NCBI GenBank assembly: GCA_031761405.1
Contig: JASEVX010000008.1
Location: forward strand, 68,497,811-68,561,810
Direction of reading: 5' to 3'
Length of the DNA stretch: 64,000 bases
Origin: Serripes groenlandicus
Taxonomy: Eukaryota > Mollusca > Bivalvia > Cardiida > Cardiidae
The notes beneath the pieces were generated by a model. That model ran no database searches, was not told the DNA's origin, and saw only the letters and a program-made list of their open reading frames with translations. Position numbers and translations under genes: made by a program. Of the stretch, positions 48,240 to 60,200 are shown in pieces. Every line of letters starts with the position of its first letter. The stretch's first letter is position 1.

Positions 48240-51200
48240 CTGAAAAGATACATTAAAACTAAAATTAATATATGTATAGCAGAATGTAATGCTTGAATTT
48301 CAGAGACATAAGAATTCAACTCTATCTCAAAAACTGAAACTGTTATAATATTTCTTGTGCACATTGTCTGCTTTCAAATAGTTTAACCCTTTCAAACATA
48401 CAACAAATAGATCTGCAACATGGAAAAACTCTATGAATCAAGGCGAGTTACTTCAAAAAGTTGAAAATGTTGTGCCAAACAATTTGTTCAGAAGTCATCT
48501 GCTGCAGAGTTGTCAGAAAGTAGTTGTATGTAGAAAAGGGTTAAATTGAGAACATATTGTTATATCTGGTAATTTGAACAAGAGGGCCATGATGGCCCTG
48601 GATCGCTCACCTTAATTATACAATGTACTGCAATGCAAAACACATCAAGACAATTATTCTGAATGCAACCTCCACAGTGTTAACAATATTTTCCTTCATT
48701 TGGCCTAGTGATCTATATTTTTTTACCTGATATGACCCATATTCCAACATGGACTAGATATCATCAAGACAACATTCTGACAAAGTTTCAACTTGCTCAA
48801 AGTAAAAATGCGGCCTCCGGAGTTTGAACAATATTTTCCTTTATTGACCTAGTTTCAGATCCAATATGACCCATATTCGAACTTGACCTAGATATAATTC
48901 AGACAAACATTCTGACCAAATTTCAAGCTGCTGAAACACAAAATGCGGCATCCAAAGTGTTCACAAGATTTTACTTCAATTTGATCTAGTGACCTAGTTT
49001 TGGACCCAGCATGACCCATATTCAAACTTGGCCTACATATCATCAAGAAAAACATTCTGATAAAGTTTTATCATGCTGAAATTAAAAATGCAGTATCCAG
49101 AGTGTTAACAAGAATACCCTTCAATAGGGCCTAGTGACCTAGTTTTTAACCCGGCATGACCCATATCCGAACTTGGCCTAGATATCATTTAGACAAACAT
49201 TCTGACCAAATTTCAAGCTGCTGAAGCAAAAATTGCGGCATCCAAAGTGTTAACAAGATTTTCCTTCAATTTGACCTAGTGACCTAGTTTTTGATCCAAT
49301 ATGACCCATATTTGAACTTGAACTAGATATCTTTAAGACAAACATTCTGACCAAATTTCAAGCCGCTGAAGCAAAACATGCGGCTTCTACAGAGTTAACA
49401 AGATTTCCCCTCAATTTGGCCTAGTGACCTAGTTTCTGATCCAATATGACCCATATTTGAACTTGAACTAGATATCTTTAAGACAAACATTCTGACCAAA
49501 TTTCAAGCTGCTGAAGCAAAAAATGCGGCATCAAAAGTGTTAACAAGATTTTCCTTCAATTTGACCTAGTGACCTAGTTTTTGACCCGGCATAACCCATA
49601 TTCGAACTTGACCTAGATATTTTTAAGACAAACATTTTGACAAAATTTCAAACTGCTGAAGCAAAAATTGCAGCCTCTGGAGTGTTAACAACATTTCCCT
49701 TCAATTTGACCTAGTGACCTACTTTTTGACCCGATGTGACCCATGTTCGAACTTGACCTACATATCATCAAGACAAACATTCTGATAAAGTTTCAACATG
49801 GTCAAGTTGAAAATGTGGCCTCCAGAGTGTTAACAAGATTTCCCTTCAATTCGACCTAGTGACCTAGTTTTTGACCTCATATGGCCCAGTTTCGAACTTG
49901 TCCAAGATTTTATGGAGATGAACGTTCTGATAAACTTTCATGAAGATTGGATGCAAAATGTAGCCCGTAGAGTGTTAACAAGCTCAAATGTTGACGACGC
50001 ACGACGGACGACGGACGGACGCCGGACAAAATGTGATCACAATAGCTCACCTTGCACTTCGTGCATAGGCGAGCTAAAAATTGGAAAATTGTACAAAATG
50101 GTTCAACTTTTAACCCTTTCCCTCATATAAACGCTTTCAGAGGCCTCTGCAGCAGATGGCTTTTTGAAAACATAGTGTCAAAAGAAGAAATTGCTCAAAA
50201 TGAGCAATTTCTCCTTTTGACACAATGTTTTCCACTTTTAGTCATAGGTTATCCATTTAATTATAGAGATTTTCTATTTTTTTCCCAAGATATGTTCAAA
50301 GTCGTCTGCTGCAGAATTGACGTATGAGGGAAAGGGTTAAAGATTGGAAAACAGTGGCTGAAAGAAATGTGTATGAAGCAGAGTTTAATTAGAAAACAAT
50401 TGAAACAATACAAGAGCTTTCCATGGATCACCTCCTCAAAGTCTATTAATAGGAAAATGACCGGGCAAAAAAAAGCACACCATGTGTGATGCATGCTAGA
50501 ATATAGTTGTCATTATTTGTAGAGCTGCAGGTCACAAGCTATCTAGATACCACGTTTGAAGTGATACATTAATGTGCTTAAAAGATGGGACAAAATGGAG
50601 ACAATTGGAGATTGCCACACAGATACAAAGATTAATGCAACATGTGACAGACAGACAGACAGACAGACAGAGGCAGCTGAGTGGAAAACTAACATACATT
50701 TACACTTCTCCACATACAACAAATCTGCAGCGGACGACTTTGTTTGTTTTATTGGGGGGTTACACCGCTTTCAACATTATTTCAGTTATATCACGGCGAC
50801 AGACGACTTTGTATACAGCTTAGCAAAAAAATGGAAAATTTCTAGTAAAGAAGTTAATTATATCTATTCAATATATATTTGGATGCATTGTGGCAAAATT
50901 AAAAATGTGTGTCTGCATGTTAGAAAATCTTTAGGGTCCTTAACACATAACAATAAAAGGACAGTTATTTTAAGTCAAGTCCATACACTATTAGGTAAGC
51001 ACACATACCACCTTATAAATAACAGCCTGGTGGTATGAGGCGATACATGACCCAAGATAAAATATCTAACTACGCATTACATTTTAAAGGCTATAGCTTA
51101 CACATTCACATTGACTACGTCAGCAAGATTTTACCCTTCCCCTTCCCCTTCTTTCCTAACCCTTAACTGTATAGGACCATTTCTTTCATTGTTGGAAAAT

Positions 51201-54200
51201 GGATAGATAAGAGAGTATTTACTCACATTGTGTAACTAACTTCTTATTCCAAAATGCAACCGCTGCATTTAAGGAAAAGAAGTCTATAAAGTAAATGTAT
51301 CTCATGATTCTAATATGAATATCCAATCTTCATACTATTTCACAATACTCATGCAACAGTGCAGGCATCATCTTTAACCCTTTCCCTCATATAGACGCTT
51401 TCTGACGCCTCTGCAGCAGACGGCTTTTTGAAAACATAGTGACTAACAAAAGAAGAAATTGCACAAAACGTGCAATTTCTCCTTTTGCCACAATGTTTTC
51501 CACTTTTTGTCATAGGTTATCCATTCAATTGGAGATTTTCTATGTTTTGACAAAATACGTTCAAAGTCGTCTGCTGCAGAATTGTCGTATGAGGGAAAGG
51601 GTTAATAAAGGAGAAATAGGTTAAGACAAGCAAGTTTCTTTTTCACAATGTTTTCAACTCTGTATCAAAACTTTACATCCATTTTCAAAAAATGTAAACC
51701 CTTCTTTCCCAAGCACAGAGCATATTGAATGATTTGTAGCTTACAACACTTGTCATTACGACACTTGTCATTACGACACTTGTCATTACGACACTTGTCA
51801 TTACGACACTTGTCATTACAACACTTGTCATTACAACACTTGTCATTACAACACTTGTCATTACAACACTTGTCATTACAACACTTGTCATTACAACACT
51901 TGTCATTACAACACTTGTCATTTGAACAATGTGTGGTAAAAGGTGAAATTGATCAAGTCATAATGAGCCATTTCTTCTTTCCACAAAATGATTTCTAAAA
52001 TAGTAATTTCATTTAGAGAAATTTCGCCAATTTTGTTCAGTCATCTGCTGCATGTGGGAAAGTGCTATAACCAGACAAAATGATGCAGACTATTATAAAT
52101 CAATAAAACAGTGTGAGGATATTGCTGTGCAATTGCTGGTCACATTTCCTCACCAAGTGATCCAATAGAGGAGATGTTGCTGCAGATCCACTATATGGAT
52201 ATAAGGGTAAGGGTTAACCTGGGCGGGGCTATTTATACTGGTAGTTACAGATACCAGCCAAACCTCCCGATAAGAGAGCCTCTTCTAGTATTGAAAATCC
52301 TCATTTATCATTCAAACCCTACACTGTGGGTACTTTCCAAAAAAAAAAAAAAGACATAATAAACAATTTCTCCTGTTCCAGCAATGCTTCCATTCAAGCA
52401 AGATTTGATATATTTTTCCTCTGAAATGAAACAGCAGACAATCTTGGTAACGCCTATATATAATAATGTTACTGCATGTGACCCTGCCACAAGGGTGATG
52501 TGAGCAGCCAGTCTTGCCATTTGACCATCAACATGGTTTCCAAATACAACAAATTTGCAGCAGACGGCTATGAAAACAAATTGACAAAACTTGAACAATC
52601 TTCAAAAATAATAATTTGATTATTAAATTAGAGTTGAAAACATTATGGCAATAGGAGAAATTGTTCATTTTGCCAATGTTTTTAAAATGTGTATGCTGCA
52701 GGTGTTAAAAAGCCTCTGGGGAAGGGTTAATAATAATATTGATCTCTAGAGACCTTGTCAACAAGTCAACAGGCACCAAAGATGTACACATCACTGGTAT
52801 GGCTATATTGGTAAACAGTTTGTTTACATGTACTATGATGTAGCAATGACTTTTGGTTTACTCCATCTTAATCCTTTTGCACGCGTCCACAGCAGATGAT
52901 TTTTGAAAACATTCTTTTACCACAATCTTGTTAATTTCAATATTTAAAATCTAACTTTTTCCAATATGTTTTCAAAGTCATCTGCTGCAGATTTATCGTA
53001 TGTTGGAAAGGGTTAATATACAAATCTGCAGCAGACGATTTTGAAATCATCTAGGCAAAAATATGGTTTAAATATCTCATCTTTAAAGGAATGAATAATA
53101 ATTTACAGTTGAAAACATTGTGGACAAGGAGAAATTACACATGAGCAAAGTCTCTTTTTGCTGCACTGTTTTAAAAAGTGTCCTGCTTCAGATACTTTCA
53201 TTTTGTTGCACCAGATTTTATATGCTGTACATTTTTTGTGTGGGAAAGGGGTTAAAGTAATCTCATTAAGGGCGTTGTTTATCTCAAGGGTAAATACCAT
53301 CTTTACAGATCAATGCCCACATGTATACTACCATTTAATGGACAGAAATGCCTTTAGACACTCTTACAGCAGCTTTCTTTTAACAAACATTGAGAAAACC
53401 TGATGAGGGATAAATTACTTATTGTAGGCAGAAGTTACTTTTTCTGCTCAAAAATATAAAACAGGAAGCATCAGCTTTTAAATAAGTAATTAAAATGTCT
53501 TAGTAAGATCTAACACGAAGAAAATGTGTGCAAGAGAAACGGAATTGATTCGTCTACAAATCTGCAAAAATATTGAAAATCTCTTTAAAATGTATGTAGT
53601 ACATATATATATACATAATTATTGAATAGAATTGAAAAACCCCAGATTTCATATTGTGGTGCCAAGAGAAATGATCCATCTCTCCCTTTTCCACAATGTT
53701 TTAAAGTCATAGAAAGGGTTAAGAAGAAATATTTCATGATGTTTGATGATGCAAGGTTGTGACTTAGTACTAAACAGAAAACGAAACCATCCAAGCAATC
53801 TACCTGATCACCATTATAGAATTATACAAGGCTGATGCAATATTTCATAAAATTGCTAAAACATCTGTTTTTAACCCCTGTCTTATAGGCCAGAGCTGAA
53901 TGGATGAATTCATGCATATTTTAATACATGTATGTTTAATTCACAAAAGTAGGCCTAAATTTCCCAAAATCTGCCTTTCATCACATTTTACATTATTTTC
54001 ACAATTAACCCTTTCCCAACAACAAATCTGCAGCAGATGACTGAAAACACCAATACCAAAATATAGAAGTTGAAATCATTGTGACAAATGAAGAAATTGT
54101 TCATTATGAGCAATTTCTCCATTTGCCACTATAATTTCAAAAGTCATCTGCTGCAGATGCGTCAGAAAGCGTCTACATGAGGTAAAGGGTTAAATGGGCC

Positions 54201-57200
54201 CTGGTCACAAAACAGCGAGAAAAAACAATGAAATTTTCAAAGTTTATACATCATTTCAATTTGATGTCAGCGTTATATGTCAACTCTTTCCCATATATAG
54301 CAAACCTGCAGCAGACGACTTTGAAAAACAAAGGCAAAATTGAGGAAAATCTCTCTTAAATGATACAAGTTGAAAAATCATTCCTACAAAAGGAGAAATT
54401 GCTCATAATGAGATATTTCTGCTTTTGCCACAATTATTTCAAAAGACGACGGCTGCAGAGGCTTAAGAAAGAGCATGTATGTGGGAAATGGTTAAGTTTA
54501 CTTTTGGGTTGATTTAAGCTGATAAAAACATTATTTTCATTAAGGAAGAAAGTTGAGAGATGATTCTGTTTTAAAATAAATATAGTCTAAAATAAGACAA
54601 AAAGGGTTGACCTATACGTTTTTTAAACAGGTCAGCCATGACACACTACAAAATATATAAACACTACAATACATGTAAATCTATTGTTATGGATCTTTAT
54701 TCTTTCCCGTTAACAGTTAAACAGATACGTTTTGTTGAGTATGAAGCAGATTCTAGGAAAACATTGTGGCAAAAGGAGAATTTGCTAATCATAATTGCTT
54801 CTGATGAGCAAATTCTCCTTTGGTCACAATGTTTCACATTAATTGTATTAAACAAGAGGGTCACAATGTTTTACATTAATTGTATTAAACAAGAGGGCCA
54901 CAATGTTTTACATTAATTGTATTAAACAAGAGGGCCACAATGTTTTACATTAATTGTATTAAACAAGAGGGCCACAATGATTTACATTACCGTAATTGTA
55001 TTAAACAAGAGGGCCACAATGTTTTACATTACCAACCGTAATTGTATTAAACAAGAGGCCACAATGTTTTACATTAATTGTATTAAACAAGAGGGCCACA
55101 ATGTTTTACATTACCGACCGTAATTGTATTAAACAAGAGCGCCACAATGTTTTACATTACCGTAATTGTATTAAACAAGAGGGCCACAATGTTTTACATT
55201 AATTGTATTAAACAAGAGGGCCACAATGTTTTACATTAATTGTATTAAACAAGAGGGCCATGATGGCCCAGGATCGAGCACGGGAGTTATACTAACCACA
55301 TAGTCAATCAGATTAACTCATTGTGTGGTCATGTAAACTATTAACCCTTTTCCACCTGCAGGTCTCTACGCATTATGATGCAATAGCAGTAGACGAATTT
55401 TGAAAACATTGATGAACAATTTCTCCTTTGGCCACAATGTCTTCCACTTGATTTTAACAATTAAGCTATCTTTTATGGACATTTTTCAGGTTTTTGTCAC
55501 AATGTTTTCAAAGTAGTCTGCTGCAGATGTGTTGTATGTGGGAAAGGGTTAACTAGAGTTTTAAACCAGTTTTTCCATAGTGACCTGACTAGAGCCATGT
55601 TCAAACCTAGCCTTGAGATGTCACCGATTCTGACTACATTTTGAAATAATGCCTCCAGAGTGTTGACAAGATTTTCCTTCAAGTCAACCTTGTGGATTCA
55701 GGTTTTGGTTTGAAACTTTGCCTTTGAAGGGGAAAACATGTATTTGGGAGAATTTGAAGGGGAAAACATGAATTTTAGAGAATTTGAAGGAGAAAACATG
55801 AATTTTAGAGAACTTGCATGTATGTATATACATATCAAAAGCTTTGATCATCTACACCTACACAACAGTAAGAACCAATCCACTTTCTGTATTGTATCTA
55901 ATTACCCCTTTCCCACATACAACAAATATGCATCAGACAAATTTGAAAATCTCTACATTAAAATTAAGTTTTATTTATGAAAAGAGTTAAACCATTGTGG
56001 CAAAAGGAGAAATTGCTCCATGAGCAATTCCTAATTTTGCTACATGCTCTTAGCTTGACTTGTCCTTTAATAATTACACTTCTATTTTAAAATAGTTATT
56101 CCAATTTTTCCAGGACATTTTCAAGCTATTTGCTGCAGATTTGTAGTAGGAACAAATGCTAATTGTTAACCCTTTCCCCCATACAGACACATTTTGACGC
56201 CTCTGAAGCAGATGACTTAAAAAATACTTCAAATAAATAAACCACTTTTTATCATCAATAATCTTTAATTATAGAATTTTCAACCACTTCGGTCTTTATC
56301 AAAATTTAAAAAATCATTGGAAATTCAAGTGCAGTCCATTCTAGAGTCAAAGAGATCAAATTGTGATGAGGAGACTTCGTCAGGATATCACAACGTCATA
56401 TGATTATGATGGAAAAATACAGGAATTATATGACGCCTCGACGGATGTCCTGACGACTCTAGAATGGACTGCACTTGAATTTCCGTTGGAATATTTTTAA
56501 ATCTTGATTAAGACCAAGAGGTCGAAAATTCGATAATTAAAGAGTATTCAGGGTTGTCAAAATGTTTTGTTGTAACAGATCAAATGAGAAAAGTAATTGA
56601 TCAGGCTTGGGGTCAGATGAAGGAAAATCCATTGTAGGGGGGGGGGGGGGGGGGGGGGGCAGAGGGGAGGAAAAAAACCCCGGATCAAAACATTATTTTA
56701 ACAGATGATTTTGATCAGCAATCAGTTCATTTTGATTTATTTATTAGGGTTTACGCCGCTTTCAACATTATTTCAGTTATATCACGGCAACAGTTCACTT
56801 CTTCATGATCCCTGGGTAAACAAACCAGTACTAGACTAGAAAATGTGCCTTGCCTCAGGGCACTCCACCATGACCGAGGTGCCGCGACTGGGGATCGAAC
56901 CCGGTTGCGAAATTCCCTACGCTAACCACTCGACCACAGCGGATTCCCTGAGTATTGATGATATCATTTTAATGTTTTACTGACTTCCTTCCCTTTGGAA
57001 GACCTATAATTCAAGTAAGTAACTTCTCCTTTTGCCAAAATGTTTGCAACTCTATTCAATAACTATATTATTATAGAGATTTTTCATATTTTTGCCTAAA
57101 TATCCAGTTATTTGCTGCAGATTTGTAGGAAAGAGTTATTGTTAATGATATGATTTCCCTTACCTTTCTTTGTTTTTGAAGACGAATTTTCGCAGTTTGA

Positions 57201-60200
57201 GATCACGTAGTATCACCCCGTTGTCGTGACAATGTTTCACAGCCGACACAATCATTCTAAATATTCTACATGTTTCCTCTTCTTTTAATCGTTTCTTTTC
57301 ACGCACATAAGAATGGAGGTCTCCAAAATGGCGTTCAAAGAAAGCGTAGGACTTTGTTTCTCCAAGAATGATTTCAGAAATGCTGCCAATGTTCTCGTGG
57401 GAGTCTACTTGCCAATAGGCGCTTAAACTTTCACGATATTTGTTAATTTCAAACACCTGAAACGACAAAAAGAGAAGAAAAAAATAATAACATTATTTAC
57501 TCCAGAAACTTCTTAAAAAATCAGATATATATATATATGTATAAAATCTTCATTGACATTCAGAGAAATGACTTATGACACATAGCTTTTCAAGAGGAAT
57601 TTAAATTTAGAAAACATTGGAACTGCCCAATTTCAATATTCCAAAATTAATGTGAGCAATAAAAAGTATTAGTGAATTACTCCTTTTGCCACAATGTTTT
57701 CAAAAGTTGCTGCAAATGGGTTAAAAATTACCTGCATGCCATCAGTGAAAGGGGCAAACCATTGTTCAAACTTGTAAACCCTTGGTGACATTGTTTGTTA
57801 AAGGAACAAAGAAATCATGATTTCACCATACTATCTATAGGTGGGGCTCTGCACTAGTCATTAGGTAAAAAGGTCAACGTCCTGTAAATGATTTAGTTAA
57901 GTACTTCATGTAAATGGTCAATCTTACTCACTAGATTTTGAAACACACCAATGATTTACACCAACAACAAGATTTTGATGGATTAACCCTTTCCCACATA
58001 CAAGAAATCTGCAGCAGATGATTTTGTAAACATCGCGGCCAAAAGATGTTAAGAAATTAAGAGTATAATTACTGCAAAGATTTGAAAACATTGTGGAAAA
58101 AGGACAAATTATTCATTATCCATTCAATTATAGAGATATTCTATTTTTGGCAAAATATGTTCAAAGTTATCTGCTGCATAATTGTCATATGAGGGAAAGG
58201 GTTAAGAACCAAAGTAAGTAGCAAACAAAGTTGACCAGGGTCTAATTCCACCAACCTTACTTAGCACTGAGTTATACTTAAATAGGTATATTTCTTCATT
58301 TTTGTTTCCCTAATAAAAATGCCGGAATATTTTATTTCTTGTCAAGTTTTGTTAGTCAGTAAGGTAATTATCTTAATATGTCAACTTTCATCTTTGTCAT
58401 CATTCTGCTTACAAACATTCCATCATTCATGTTTTACAAAATATTAAAGAAACAAAAATGATGAGATATGCTTTCAGTGGGAAAGGGTTTATTACTTTTT
58501 TAGGCAAAGAAACATTCTGCTAGCAGTCATAGAAGTAAATGTTAAGATAATATAGAATCAGTTGACAAAAAAACATGTATAGATTACATACATGTGCTAT
58601 GTCATTTCGTAATTGAAAAATAATTGAAATTCAGAAAGTGTTGAAGATTCCAAATCATTTACAGTTTTATATATCGAATCCTTATTAACCCTACTCGTTC
58701 TCCAGGTTTCTGTCTCTCTTAATTGCATTATTTGCCTATTTAACTGCTGTATAGTCTGGTTTTCTTTGTGTTCATATTTTGTTATTTACTGTACCTCTGG
58801 TCACAACTGTATGTATGTGCCGAGTCAAAACTAAACTCGTAAACTAGAAAGATCCACCACCTTGTAATGAGTTTTCTTTTTAATTGTGATTGAAGTATTG
58901 TGAAATGGTCAATTCATTATCAAAGACAACGTCTTATGCAATAAATGATTAATCGGTTATTAAGATTTCAAAATATCCATCCCTTTCCCAAGTAACTTAG
59001 TAAGATTGCTTTTTCACATTCATGAAGCAGATTTTATTTTATTTCTTAAACTTATTTGTTTTATTGGTGTTTTACACAGCTTTCAACATTATTTCAGTTA
59101 TATCACTGTGACAGTTCACTTATTCATTATCCCTGGGTAAACAAACCAGTACTAGGCTAGAAAATGTGTCTTGGCCAAGGGTACTCCACCATGACCGTTC
59201 TTAAGCTAAAGGTTGGACTTTGGAGAACATCAAACAATATTATGCTCTCTTGTTCCTTAGTACTATGTTTTCATTCCATTACATGGTCCTTCCTATATAT
59301 TCTATTATTGTAAGCCTTTTAACTGAGGATTACTCCATAATGATAAGCACCATTTACATTACAAGACTTGAAGCTCCTTACACTGAGTAGTAATACATAA
59401 TTGCACAAGCATTCATTTTTTTGTATTAATTAAACATACTCCTCCTTAAAACAACAAGAGGGCCATAGTGCAGCACTCACTCACCATGAAGATTAGATGA
59501 TAATAGTGGCCACTAGAGAGTAAACAAGCAAATTGTTGATGAAGGACAAAGGGCGATCACAAAAACTGACCATGAGGACTTCGTGCTCAGTTGAGATAAA
59601 TATTGAAACTGAAGTGTTGTTTATAAATGTACATATTTTAACAATCTTACAAGGAAATAAGAATTTGCTTCTTAATTCCATATGGTTCCTTTTAATATCT
59701 GTGATAGCTCTTTCTTCTTTGTATACTAGATTTGGACTTAGATTTTAGGTTGTTTCTATTATTTCTACAATCATAAACAACCAATAATTCAGCACCTGGT
59801 CAACTTCATGTCTTTAAAAAAAAATCCACTTGCATATATCAATTTGATGCATGTGCAACAGATGATTTATGGAAACTTTGTAGAATAAGTAAGTGATTTC
59901 TCCTTTTGCCATTTAATGTTTACCAATATTCAAAATATACTTTCATATAAATAGACCCCACATTTTTGTCTTGATCATTTCAAAGTTGTCTGCTGAAGAT
60001 GTGTATAAATAAGAAAAAGGGTTTAGCTGAACATAGAACTCTTGAGCCCCAATCAAATTCTGAAACTTAATTCGCAAATATTGAATAATTCAAAAATTGC
60101 CAACATAGACAAAGATGAAGGGTAGATCGAGGGACAGTTGTGAATTTGTCCACATGGTAAGAAGTCCAAAAAGGTCAACACCATTCAAAAGTGTCCCCTC

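Noticed and set aside
48240..48364. Upstream extension of Tribbles exon 3 to an ATG at 48364
   Set aside because: The peptide before [10 protein letters not shown] has no Tribbles similarity, and a good acceptor (TTTTCAG) joins in phase to exon 2.
51685..51998. MTSVV and SLRHL repeat proteins
   Set aside because: Products of a 15-bp tandem repeat read in frame.
54850..54916. Continuation of a protein through the chimeric array
   Set aside because: The frame runs through non-coding transposon repeats and stops within them.
56868..56947. A true tRNA gene
   Set aside because: The A and B boxes are present, but the sequence continues into a SINE body and the anticodon arm is not convincing.
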